NCBI GenBank assembly: GCA_023393755.1
Contig: JAEXCA010000108.1
Coordinates: 1-64,000, forward strand
Reading direction: 5' to 3'
Length of the DNA stretch: 64,000 nt
Origin: Actinomycetes bacterium
GTDB taxonomy: Bacteria > Actinomycetota > Actinomycetes > Propionibacteriales > Propionibacteriaceae
A program made the position numbers and the translations under genes. Shown piece by piece: positions 28,710-36,542 of the stretch. The notes under the pieces are model-generated. The model searched no databases. It was not told the DNA's origin and saw only the letters and a list, made by a program, of their open reading frames with translations. Within the stretch, counting starts at the first letter, position 1. Each line of letters starts with the position of its first letter.

Positions 28710-29635
28710 GAGAGCCTCGCCTCCTGCCGCGCGAACAACCGACGGCCGATCAGGGCACCCGCGATGACCAGCACGAACATGATCGTCGCCAGGGCCGACG
28801 ACACCCCGAGGGCGTTCGGTGCGCCCGACTGGAAGGAGGTGCGGAAGAACAGCAGGCTCAGCACGTCCGTGGCACCGGCGGGCGAACCGGAGACCCCGCC
28901 CAGCGCGTAGGGCAGGGCGAACGACTCCATGGAGCCGATGTAGGTCAGGATCGAGACCGTTCCGATGACCGGGACGAGCAGGGGCAGGGTGACGTACCAG
29001 AACTGGCGCAGGCCGACCGCGCCGTCCAGGTTCGCCGCCTCGTGGAGTTCGGGCGGAATGCCCGCCAGCCCGGCGCCGTACAGCAGGACGGGGAAGCCGA
29101 TCCACTGCCAGACGCTGACCAGCACCAGGGTCGGCAGGGCAAGCGTGGGATTGCCCAGCCAGGGCAGGGCGAGCGCGTCCAGCCCGATCGCGCGCAAGGC
29201 CGCGTTCACCGGGCCGAAGGAAGGCGAGAGCAGGAGCGTCCAGAGGTAGCCGACCACCAACGGGCTCACCAGGTACGGGGTGGTGTAGAGCACCTGGAAC
29301 ACCCGGCGAAACGGCAGCCGGTCGAGTTGTACGGCGAGGAAGAGGCCGATCGTGTTCTGCAGGATCAGCGTGCCCAGGAACAGGACGATGTTGTTCCGCA
29401 ACGCGTTGGGCAACTGGACGGTGAACGGACGCTCGGTGAACAGGGTGACGAAGTTGGCGAACCAGTTGAACCCGACGAGCCTGGTGCCGCCGCCCCACTC
29501 GAACAACGAGTAGGCCAGGGCACTGATCATGGGGTAGAGCAGTACGACCGCGAAGAGGGTGAGCGCAGGGAGGACGAACAGTGCGATCATGAGCGGCGGC
29601 GTCCTGCGACCCACCCTCCTCGCGGACCGGCTCAC
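28706..29635 (-). CDS. ABC sugar transporter permease (MalF/LacF-like)
   Basis: 309 residues with six membrane helices starting MIALFVLPALTLFAVVLLYP. The EAA loop is HEAANLDGAVGLRQFWYVTLPLL. It partners the second permease (27831-28709) in a heterodimeric CUT1 importer. The GTG at 29633-29635 overlaps the binding-protein stop (GTGA), so all four genes of the operon are coupled. Confidence 0.94.
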   Translation of the reverse strand: MSRSARRVGRRTPPLMIALFVLPALTLFAVVLLYPMISALAYSLFEWGGGTRLVGFNWFANFVTLFTERPFTVQLPNALRNNIVLFLGTLILQNTIGLFLAVQLDRLPFRRVFQVLYTTPYLVSPLVVGYLWTLLLSPSFGPVNAALRAIGLDALALPWLGNPTLALPTLVLVSVWQWIGFPVLLYGAGLAGIPPELHEAANLDGAVGLRQFWYVTLPLLVPVIGTVSILTYIGSMESFALPYALGGVSGSPAGATDVLSLLFFRTSFQSGAPNALGVSSALATIMFVLVIAGALIGRRLFARQEARLS

Positions 29636-30960
29636 TGGACGGTGCTGGCGAAGTCGGCCGGATCGAACCAGGCGTCGAGCCCGGCCTGGTACTCCGCGGC
29701 GGCGTCGGCGGCGCTGAGGTCACCGAGCCACTGCCGCTGGACCAGTCCACCGACCAGTTCGGTGCCGGTGGGGGTCCCGAACCGGAGGTAGGCGTTGCCC
29801 AGATAGGTCGATGGGTTGGCCTCGTAGCGCTCCTTCATCGCCGCGAGCAGCGGGTTCTCCAGCGTGACGCCGGCGCGGGCCGGAATGGTGCCCATCGCGT
29901 TGGTGTACGCCTGGGCGAACTCCGCGGTGGAGAAGTAGTCGATCAGTCTCTTGGCCTGTTCGGGGTGCTCCGAACGAGCCGCCAGAGCCCAGCCGCCATC
30001 GACGTAACCGACCGTGACGGCCTTGTCGACCGGCCAGTCGGGGCCGACCGGGACATCGAAGCTGTCGTAGTCGAGGTCGGCACCGAGGCCGCGGAAGGTC
30101 GAGACCTGCCAGGTTCCCGAGGGGAACATCGCCGCCTTCCCGGTGGCGAACAGGGTCACCGCGGCGTCGAGGGTGACAGCGGTGACATCATCGACCAGGT
30201 ACGGCTTGATCTCGTCCATCAGGGCGAAGGCCGCGACGTTCTGCGGGTCGGTCATCGTGGTCTCGCCGGTCAGGAAGCGGCGCTGGAAGTCCGCGGCTCC
30301 GCGCCGGGCGTTCTGGAAGATCTCCGCCCCCAGCGCGGTCTGCGGGACATCGCCGCCCGGGATCACGATCGGCGCCACTCCGGCGGTCTTGAGCGCCTCG
30401 CACAGCTGCAGGAACTCCTGCCAGGTGGTGGGCACCTGGAGTCCGTTGTCGCTGAAGATCTTCTTGTTGTAGTAGACCTGCGCGGTCTGGATGCCTTGCG
30501 GAACCGCGTAGACCAGACCGTCGGCCCGCGAGGACACCGTGCCCAGCACCGAGTCGGTGAAGCCGTCCCAGGACGCTACGACGTCGGTCAGCGGCAGGAT
30601 GGCCTGGTTGGCGGCCATGCCCTCGAGGATGCCGGAGCGCACCGCGACCACGTCCGGGCTGCCGGAACCGCTGAGCGCCGTGGTGAGCAGGGTCTCGTAG
30701 TTCTGGTTGGGGTGCTGGGTGACTGAGACCTTGATGCCCGGATTGGCCGCCATGAACGTCGGCAATACCGTCTCCTCCAACGCCGTCCGGGCGTCGGCGC
30801 TCCAGGTCCACACGCTCAACTCCACCGATTCTTCGCTGGGCGGGGCGGCCGCGGTGATGTCGGCCGGAGCCGCCGTGCTGCACCCCGCCAGGGCGAGGCC
30901 GACGGCGGCGACGACCCCCGTGGTCAGCGCACGCCAACGCGTGGTTCTCGTGTTACTCAT
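29632..30960 (-). CDS. Sugar-binding lipoprotein of the ABC importer
   Basis: 442 residues. MSNTRTTRWRALTTGVVAAV...LALAGC is a lipoprotein signal with the lipobox LAGC, so Cys27 is lipidated on the cell surface. The SBP_bac_1 (MalE-like) fold includes SVWTWSADARTALEETVLP, GSGSPDVVAVRSG, VYAVPQGIQTAQVYYNKKIF and GKAAMFPSGTWQVS. The ATG at 30958-30960 has GAGGAGC 7 nt upstream. It is the first gene of the import/GH3 operon, and the 164-nt upstream region carries probable AraC sites. Confidence 0.95.
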   Translation of the reverse strand: MSNTRTTRWRALTTGVVAAVGLALAGCSTAAPADITAAAPPSEESVELSVWTWSADARTALEETVLPTFMAANPGIKVSVTQHPNQNYETLLTTALSGSGSPDVVAVRSGILEGMAANQAILPLTDVVASWDGFTDSVLGTVSSRADGLVYAVPQGIQTAQVYYNKKIFSDNGLQVPTTWQEFLQLCEALKTAGVAPIVIPGGDVPQTALGAEIFQNARRGAADFQRRFLTGETTMTDPQNVAAFALMDEIKPYLVDDVTAVTLDAAVTLFATGKAAMFPSGTWQVSTFRGLGADLDYDSFDVPVGPDWPVDKAVTVGYVDGGWALAARSEHPEQAKRLIDYFSTAEFAQAYTNAMGTIPARAGVTLENPLLAAMKERYEANPSTYLGNAYLRFGTPTGTELVGGLVQRQWLGDLSAADAAAEYQAGLDAWFDPADFASTVQ

Positions 30961-31050
30961 GTTGCTCCTCACCTCGTGGGGCACGACTCTGTGTTGGTGA
31001 AACTCCTGGGATGGACGCGGTGCCATCCACTGACGAGTCTCGGCGGAGGT

Positions 31051-31096
31051 CGATTGGTCTAGCAATGAATGATGATGCTGACCGATTGGATATCCA
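31051..31096. promoter_or_regulatory. Putative AraC-type operator upstream of the sugar operon
   Basis: CGATTGG occurs twice in direct orientation, at 31051-31057 and 31083-31089, 32 bp apart (about three helical turns). The second copy runs into the 10-bp palindrome TGGATATCCA (31087-31096). Direct repeats at helical spacing are typical AraC-family sites, and the PocR/AraC gene lies next door. Inference from pattern and position. Confidence 0.4.
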
Positions 31097-31124
31097 TGCT
31101 GTCTATCGCGTGATCATGCAACTG

Positions 31125-32015
31125 CTAAACGGTCACCCTTCGTGACGAGCTACGACGAAAGTCCTGCGGCGACATTCCGGTCTTCTGCCTGAAGTATCGC
31201 GAGAAGTACCCCGCGTCGGCGAAGCCCGCCTGGCGCCCCACCACGGCGACCGCGGTGTCGGTGCGGCTCAGCAGGTCCTTGGCGATGGTGATCCGGTGAC
31301 GCTCCAGCAGCGTGTGGAAGCTCTCCCCGGTGACCTCCCGGACGACATGGCTGGTGCGAGACACCGACAGGTTGAGCCGCGCACCCAGTCCAGCCAGGGT
31401 CGGACCATGCGCCAGGTGCTCGCGAATGTAGGACTCGATCACCGCCCGCTTGCCCGCCCCGGGCTGAGCCTTGATCCGCTCCAGCCGATCCAGGACGTCC
31501 AGAAGATAGTGCCGTAGCGGTCGGGACAACCCCAGCAGGCGCCGCCGCTCCGTTGTATCCAGCCTGGTCAGCTCAAGGTCAGGCGGAGCGTCCTCGCGCG
31601 CGATGACCTGGCCGACGAAGACCACGGCAACCAGTACGTTCTGGCTCCACAGCGGCACGATCACCTCGTCGGCACCGGCGTGACAGGTGCGGAAGAACGG
31701 ATCCGACCGTCGGCCTTCCGGGGGCGAGCAGGCCGGCACCAGGTCGTTGTTGTCGCATTTGGTGCAGGCCGGCAGGTCGCGATCCTTCCAGTCCATGCAG
31801 AACTCGGACCGATGGTTCTCATAGCGCTCGCTACTCATCGAGATGCCGTCCGGCCCGTCCCACCGGTTCGAGAGGACGCGGAAGCACACCTGGCGTCCGC
31901 TGGCTGCCTCGAAGGCATCGAGGGCGTCATCGACCTCCGCCCGCAGCTCCACAACCGCCTGGAGATTAGCGTCACTCACAGCGAACATATCCCATAGCGT
32001 AGCCGGATCGTGCAT
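31125..32015 (-). CDS. PocR-domain AraC-family transcriptional regulator
   Basis: 296 residues. The N-terminal PocR sensory domain (about residues 10-170) has its Cys-rich signature CMDWKDRDLPACTKCDNND and the HAGADEVIVPLWSQNVLVAV core. The C-terminal double helix-turn-helix has LNLSVSRTSHVVREVTGESF and VVGRQAGFADAGYFSRYFRQ. The ATG at 32013-32015 has GGAGG about 10 nt upstream. It lies upstream of the import/GH3 operon on the same strand and diverges from the FAD oxidoreductase gene (62 nt), so it may control both. The ligand is unknown; the cysteines could bind metal. Confidence 0.92.
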   Translation of the reverse strand: MHDPATLWDMFAVSDANLQAVVELRAEVDDALDAFEAASGRQVCFRVLSNRWDGPDGISMSSERYENHRSEFCMDWKDRDLPACTKCDNNDLVPACSPPEGRRSDPFFRTCHAGADEVIVPLWSQNVLVAVVFVGQVIAREDAPPDLELTRLDTTERRRLLGLSRPLRHYLLDVLDRLERIKAQPGAGKRAVIESYIREHLAHGPTLAGLGARLNLSVSRTSHVVREVTGESFHTLLERHRITIAKDLLSRTDTAVAVVGRQAGFADAGYFSRYFRQKTGMSPQDFRRSSSRRVTV

Positions 32016-32077
32016 TGCCGATGAACCTCCGCGTGGCGAAGGCTGAGGGACGCCGACCAGCAGAAGGAGTTTCGCCC

Positions 32078-34993
32078 ATGCCGCATCGCGGAGTCCCTCG
32101 GCCGCTCCCAGACGAGGTCTTCGACATCGGGGTGGTCGGGGGCGGCCATGCCGGCTTTGCGGCGGCCCTGCGCCTGGCCCGGAGCGGACGGCGGGTCGTC
32201 CTGATCGACCGTGGCGGCGACCTGGTCGCGGAATCCGGACGATCGTTCGCCGGCATCGCCGGAACCGGCGACGAACCGATCTGGCGGGAGTTGGTCGCCG
32301 GCGTCGACCGACTCGGCGGACTCGGTCCGGACTGGCTGGATGGGGCGCTGACCGAATGCGTCGCCACATCCATGCTCATGGCGAGCCCGATCCGGGCGCT
32401 CTACCATGCGACGGTCATCGGCATGGATCTCGATTCCGACGGCCTACCGAACGCGGTCCGGGTGGCCACCCGCGCCGGGGTTCGGCGGATCCGTGCCGGT
32501 CGCTGGCTGGACGCCACGCCGACCGGGGAGTTCATCGGCATCCTCAACCCGGGAGAATCCCGACGAGATCCTTCCGGCTCGCGGGGATGGATGTTCCTGC
32601 AGCACCCGGACTGGGCGGCATTGCCGATCCCGGACGACGCTCGCGTCACGGCCTGGCCCTCCGAACGCGCGCTGCCGCTGGGCTTCTCGGCAGGCCACGG
32701 ACCGGACCTGCTGGGTGGCCTCGACCAGGTGGCCGGCATCCTCGGGCCTGCCGAACTGCGACGGGTCTGCCTCAGCCACTTCAGCTTCGCCCCGTTCCAC
32801 CTGTACGACCCCGCAGCCCAGCCCCACCGTGAGCTACCCGCGAACGTGGTCTCCGCCGTCGCGCCGCTCGGCTCGGAGGCCATCACCGATCTGTCCACGC
32901 TGCACCAGCTCGGGATCAGCGCGGCCGACCTGGCTCAACGAGTGCCTGCCGCCGGCCCGGGCAAGCCGGGACTCGACCCGGTCTGGGCGCCCGTCACCTC
33001 GGTCCGCACCGAGGTGACGGTGGTCGGCGCCGGTACCGGTGGGGTGCTGGCAACCGTCGCCGCCGCCAGGAGCGGCGTGAGGGTTCACGCGGTCGAAGGC
33101 TCGACCCAGGTCGGCGGTGTCGGGACAGTCGGCGGCATTCACGTGTACTGGTTCGGCGCACCCGGCGGGTTGCAGACGGAACTCGACGACCGTACCCGTT
33201 CGATCATGCACTCTCACGCGCGCGGCCCCTTCCGCGACGGGCCGTTCAACCCGTGGGCGAAGCTCATCGCGGCCGAGCAGATGCTGGCGGAGTCGGGCGC
33301 CACCCTGAGCAGGGAGACGGTGCTTTACGAGGTGGAACGCCGAGGCGAGGCGATCACCGCGATCTGGTGCGCCAGGCCCGGCGGCATCATGAAGATCGAG
33401 GCGGAGGCGTTCGTCGACGCCACCGGGGACGGCGATCTCTGCGCCCTGGCGGGCGCCGACTTCCGGCTCGGCCGCGAGACCGACGGCCTGCTGCATGCCT
33501 ACTCCCAGTCGAGCGGACGACTTCGTCGGCTCCACGGCGAGCCGCGGATGGACACCGTCAACTTCGACGCCGGCTTCTGTGACCCGACCGATCCCGTCGA
33601 CCTCACCCGCGCCCGCCAGGAGGGCATCGCGGCCTACCTGATCGCCGGGGCGTTCGAGGAGACCCAGCGGCCCACCTACGTCGCCCCCGCGCTCGGCATC
33701 CGTCAGGGCCGGCAGATCGCCACCGATCTCGTCCTCACCCTGGACGACCTGGTCAGTCGTCGGCGGTTCCCGGACGCGATCGGCTACACCGCGTCCCACT
33801 TCGACAACCACGCCACCGACATGCAGTTCGAAAGCGACCAGGCGGTGTTCTACCAATGGGTGCTGGGGCAGGCTCGCGTCCCGATCGGAGCGGAGCTCAG
33901 CTACCGGCAGCTCCTTCCGGTGGGCCTGGCGAACGTCTGGATCGGGTCGCGCTGCCTCGGCCTCACGCAGGAGGCCCAGTACGTCACCCGGATGCAGCGC
34001 GATATCCAACGGGTCGGCGAGGTCGCCGGACTGGCCGCGGCTCTCGCGGTCCGCGAGCGGACCGGGAGCAGGACGGTCGACCTGGCTCGCCTTCAGGAAC
34101 TGCTCACCGCGAGCACGGCGCTCGGCACCCGACCACGCTCGCTCGAGACCACCTTCGGGCTGTACCAGAGGCTCTCCGACGACGGCGAGGTTCAGTTCCA
34201 GCCGCGACAGGCCACCAGCCACGCCCTCCTCGACCAGCTCCGCCCCGGCAACGCCGTCCCGACCTCCGTCGGCCAGGTCGTGGCGGCTCTGGACTCCGCG
34301 ATGCCCGATGCCAGCCTGTGGTGGGCCGCCCACAACCCCGAAGCCTGCCGTGACCAGGTCGAGGCCCGCCTGGCCAGCAGCAACCCATCCACCACCTGGC
34401 TGGCGGCCTGCGTGCTTGCGATGTGGAACCAGACCGCCGCCGAACCGCGGCTGCTCGCCGCGATCGAGACTCTCGAGCCCTCCCCGATCCGTCATCGGCC
34501 CCGACTCCAGGAAGGATCGGAAGCCGGGCCCAGCGAGGCGGAACGGTCCGCACCGCGTTGGCTCACCGCCGTCGTGCTGCTCGGTCGCTGCGGAACCGAG
34601 GCGGCGATCCCCGTCCTCGCCTCGCTGGCGGCGATTCGTACCCATTCGGTGGACACCCTCTCGACTGTCGCCCTCGCTGTCGGTCGCCTGGCCACCCGGC
34701 TCGATGGCTCACGCGACAGAGCATCGTTGAGGCAGATACTGGATACCCTCAAGGCGGCGACGCCGCTCGCCACCACCGACTATGCCGCCCGCGACGTCGG
34801 CGCCCACAGCCACACCGCCGCGACCCGGGGCCATCCGGCTCCCGACCACGTTGCGGCCAACCACGTCACCGAACCGATCGCCTCCCAGCTACGGGCGACC
34901 TACCAGGACCGGACCCCGCAACTCGCGAAGGCACTGGCCGCCGCGGAACGACTTCTCGGCGACATCGGGGAGCTCACGGCGCCCGAGGTGTGA
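32078..34993 (+). CDS. Tandem FAD-dependent oxidoreductase
   Basis: 971 residues. Two separate Rossmann FAD motifs are visible: IGVVGGGHAGFAAALRLARS near residue 18 and VTVVGAGTGGVLATVAAARS near residue 333. The second is followed by VGGVGTVGGIHVYWFG and DATGDGDLCALAGADF, typical of FAD_oxidored proteins in glycan-degradation clusters. The last 250 residues are helical and HEAT-like. The ATG at 32078 has AAGGAG 8 nt upstream; earlier in-frame starts overlap the regulator gene and lack a ribosome site. It diverges from the PocR/AraC regulator. The substrate is probably a sugar or sugar acid; unproven. Confidence 0.88.
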   Translation: MPHRGVPRPLPDEVFDIGVVGGGHAGFAAALRLARSGRRVVLIDRGGDLVAESGRSFAGIAGTGDEPIWRELVAGVDRLGGLGPDWLDGALTECVATSMLMASPIRALYHATVIGMDLDSDGLPNAVRVATRAGVRRIRAGRWLDATPTGEFIGILNPGESRRDPSGSRGWMFLQHPDWAALPIPDDARVTAWPSERALPLGFSAGHGPDLLGGLDQVAGILGPAELRRVCLSHFSFAPFHLYDPAAQPHRELPANVVSAVAPLGSEAITDLSTLHQLGISAADLAQRVPAAGPGKPGLDPVWAPVTSVRTEVTVVGAGTGGVLATVAAARSGVRVHAVEGSTQVGGVGTVGGIHVYWFGAPGGLQTELDDRTRSIMHSHARGPFRDGPFNPWAKLIAAEQMLAESGATLSRETVLYEVERRGEAITAIWCARPGGIMKIEAEAFVDATGDGDLCALAGADFRLGRETDGLLHAYSQSSGRLRRLHGEPRMDTVNFDAGFCDPTDPVDLTRARQEGIAAYLIAGAFEETQRPTYVAPALGIRQGRQIATDLVLTLDDLVSRRRFPDAIGYTASHFDNHATDMQFESDQAVFYQWVLGQARVPIGAELSYRQLLPVGLANVWIGSRCLGLTQEAQYVTRMQRDIQRVGEVAGLAAALAVRERTGSRTVDLARLQELLTASTALGTRPRSLETTFGLYQRLSDDGEVQFQPRQATSHALLDQLRPGNAVPTSVGQVVAALDSAMPDASLWWAAHNPEACRDQVEARLASSNPSTTWLAACVLAMWNQTAAEPRLLAAIETLEPSPIRHRPRLQEGSEAGPSEAERSAPRWLTAVVLLGRCGTEAAIPVLASLAAIRTHSVDTLSTVALAVGRLATRLDGSRDRASLRQILDTLKAATPLATTDYAARDVGAHSHTAATRGHPAPDHVAANHVTEPIASQLRATYQDRTPQLAKALAAAERLLGDIGELTAPEV

Positions 34994-35021
34994 GCCGAAC
35001 CAGCGCGCCGGTGGGTCGCGA

Positions 35022-35092
35022 ACAAATCGACCTCCAGATTGCCTCTCCAGGCCGGTTCTGGCCTTCTCGGCGCAATCTGGAGGTCGATTTGT
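35022..35092. repeat. 71-bp hairpin repeat, copy 1
   Basis: Perfect 21-bp arms start ACAAATCGACCTCCAGATTG at 35022 and end at 35092, around a 29-nt centre containing AGGCCGGTTCTGGCCT. It follows the FAD oxidoreductase stop by 29 nt, so it may also terminate that transcript. A second copy of equal length lies at 35688-35758. Confidence 0.8.
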
Positions 35093-35100
35093 CGAACATC

Positions 35101-35173
35101 AGGGCTCTACGAACCGGGGTCGCCGGATTCGGTGCCGCTGTTCGACATCCCAGGCGCCGAAAAGTCGCCCACT
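35101..35173 (+). pseudogene. Displaced fragment of the VanZ-like gene
   Basis: On the plus strand it encodes YEPGSPDSVPLFDIPGAEK, nearly identical to YEPGSPDSVPLFDLPGADK in the VanZ-like protein at 36918-37385, which lies on the opposite strand. Similarity covers about 73 bp with a handful of mismatches and a one-base deletion just after the lysine codon. It is bounded by the 71-bp hairpin on one side and the YjbR repeat on the other. Confidence 0.8.
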
Positions 35174-35175
35174 TC

Positions 35176-35651
35176 CCTACAGTAGGTGTTTGGCCAGGCC
35201 TCCAGCGTCAGTCCCCAGCCAACCCTTGCGCCGCGAGCCAGTCCTTGGCGCGCTTGACGGACGCGCGGGCAAGCCACGCCTCCTGGACGATTTCGGTCAG
35301 CTCGTCGAGCGACAACTCACCGACCCTGCTGCCCCGTAGCAGCACGGACGGGTGCCCGTCGAAGTGCGGCGTGGTGAAGAAGGGGAGGTCGTCGTCCTGT
35401 AGCAGGGCATGCTTGTCACCCTCCGTGCACGTCCAGAACACGATGACGTCCGGATACCGATCGCCGGTCTGCGGGTCGACGGCGTCAGGGCGCGGGTTGC
35501 GGAAGAATACGAATGACCGACCGCCCACCTGGTAGATCGGATTGCCCAGCGGGCCAGCGGTCTCCGTCACGAACGGCATGGCCATCGCAATGTCGTGGAT
35601 GTCGGACAGACGTGCCCGGCGCGAGCGTTTGGCCACGAGGACGAGTTTAGT
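35176..35651. repeat. Right 476-bp direct repeat (YjbR copy 2)
   Basis: Same orientation as 25010-25485 and homologous along its length. It starts with the CCTACAGTAGG palindrome (35176-35186), although no antitoxin gene lies beside it here. It closes the sugar/FAD island on the right. Confidence 0.85.
35208..35636 (-). CDS. MmcQ/YjbR family protein, copy 2
   Basis: 142 residues, about 89 percent identical to copy 1 by hand alignment and intact through all motifs (YQVGGRSFVFFRNPRPD, VFWTCTEGDKHALL, FFTTPHFDGHPSVLL). The start is the GTG at 35634-35636, 7 nt after a TAAACT hexamer with no Shine-Dalgarno, the same layout as copy 1. An ATG at 35666 would add ten residues absent from copy 1. Changes cluster in two short stretches (residues 59-62 and 80-84). 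It is flanked by two 71-bp hairpins. Confidence 0.88.
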   Translation of the reverse strand: MAKRSRRARLSDIHDIAMAMPFVTETAGPLGNPIYQVGGRSFVFFRNPRPDAVDPQTGDRYPDVIVFWTCTEGDKHALLQDDDLPFFTTPHFDGHPSVLLRGSRVGELSLDELTEIVQEAWLARASVKRAKDWLAAQGLAGD

Positions 35652-35687
35652 GAGCTGACCAGGCATCGAGGAGAGTGCGAGTCGTGA

Positions 35688-35758
35688 ACAAATCGAACTC
35701 TAGATTGCCGGGAGAGGGCCAGAACCTGCCTGCAGAGGCAATCTGGGTGTCGATTTGT
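35688..35758. repeat. 71-bp hairpin repeat, copy 2 (degenerate)
   Basis: Arms ACAAATCGAACTCTAGATTG and CAATCTGGGTGTCGATTTGT pair imperfectly. The centre GGCCAGAACCTGCC is roughly the reverse complement of the centre of copy 1. Same 71-bp length. It lies between the YjbR promoter and toxin-antitoxin module 2. Confidence 0.75.
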
Positions 35759-35804
35759 CCAGCAGCCTTCATCCGGGCTGGCGGAGAAGGCACACGGGAG
35801 CAAC

Positions 35805-36194
35805 TCAAGGTGTCCGAGGGGTGATCCGGACCGTGGCGTTGTGACCGTGTTCGAGCTTGGCATCGCAGGTGTGAAGCGGGACGCCGAGAGCTTCTGCCAG
35901 CGCCAGATAGCTGGCGTCGTAGCTGGTGAACTGATGACGAAGCTCCCAGATGCGGTCAGCCAAGGGAGCGGCTTCGTACCGGTCGATCGCGAAGCTGAAG
36001 TACTCCTGGCGGGCCTGATCGGCGTCGGACGCACTCAGCTTGCCGCCCAACACCAATCCACACAGCGCGGAGAGCACCTCCAAGTCCAACACGTGCGGGG
36101 CACTGAGATGACCACTCAGCGCGTCCAACAGTTCGTCTTCCGGGTTGAGGCCAACCAGCGCCTCGACCATGACCGAGGCATCGACCACGATCAT
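35805..36194 (-). CDS. vapC: VapC-type PIN-domain toxin (module 2)
   Basis: 129 residues starting MIVVDASVMVEALVG. The PIN acidic residues are Asp5, the Glu in VLDLEVLSALCG and the Asp in YDASYLALAEAL, followed by LHTCDAKL. The ATG at 36192-36194 overlaps the antitoxin stop (ATGA). It is unrelated in detail to module 1 (different antitoxin family). It stands just outside the right YjbR repeat of the sugar island. Confidence 0.93.
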   Translation of the reverse strand: MIVVDASVMVEALVGLNPEDELLDALSGHLSAPHVLDLEVLSALCGLVLGGKLSASDADQARQEYFSFAIDRYEAAPLADRIWELRHQFTSYDASYLALAEALGVPLHTCDAKLEHGHNATVRITPRTP

Positions 36195-36418
36195 CGGCGG
36201 CCGGCCTGGACCGCCTCAACGATCTCTGCCTGCGTCGGTCCGGTGGAGCGATCGCGGCTCCGCAACCTGGCAACCACCTCGGCATTGGTGGGACGTTCGG
36301 CGATCCGGGTCAACTCCGCTCCGACGTAGGAGGACAGCGAGATCCCCCGTTCTGCGGCGCGCGCCTTGAGCGTGGCGGCAATCTGCTCGTCTACGTCGCG
36401 AATGTAAAGGGTGGCCAC
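36191..36418 (-). CDS. vapB: FitA/VapB-type ribbon-helix-helix antitoxin (module 2)
   Basis: 75 residues. The N-terminal ribbon-helix-helix is TLYIRDVDEQIAATLKARAA ERGISLSSYV, and the C-terminal toxin-binding tail ends IVEAVQAGRR. The GTG at 36416-36418 lies 6 nt downstream of a TAGCAT hexamer (36425-36430) with no ribosome site, so the message is probably leaderless. TGCTAGCA (36426-36433) is a perfect 8-bp palindrome over the hexamer and a likely autoregulatory operator. Confidence 0.9.
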   Translation of the reverse strand: MATLYIRDVDEQIAATLKARAAERGISLSSYVGAELTRIAERPTNAEVVARLRSRDRSTGPTQAEIVEAVQAGRR

Positions 36419-36485
36419 GGAATTATGCTAGCACTCCGCAAGCAAGCTCACCGCGAGGAGGCCCTCCGCTGCGTACGATGCTGGC

Positions 36486-36542
36486 ATGCACAGCGCCGAG
36501 TGGACTGCGGTCCAGCGCAGAACTGAAAGAGACTCACTGTGA
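36486..36542 (+). CDS. 18-codon leader ORF upstream of the deoxyribosyltransferase-like gene
   Basis: MHSAEWTAVQRRTERDSL ends in a TGA (36540-36542) that overlaps the GTG start of the next gene (GTGA). A TACGAT hexamer lies at 36474-36479, 6 nt before the ATG, so the RNA would begin at or next to the start codon. This is the pattern of leaderless upstream ORFs in actinobacteria that couple translation to the downstream gene. No Cys run or other attenuator codon set is obvious. Confidence 0.45.
   Translation: MHSAEWTAVQRRTERDSL

Noticed and set aside
35637..35666. ATG start at 35666 for YjbR copy 2
   Set aside because: The extra residues are absent from copy 1, and both copies share a TANACT hexamer 7 nt before the shorter GTG start.
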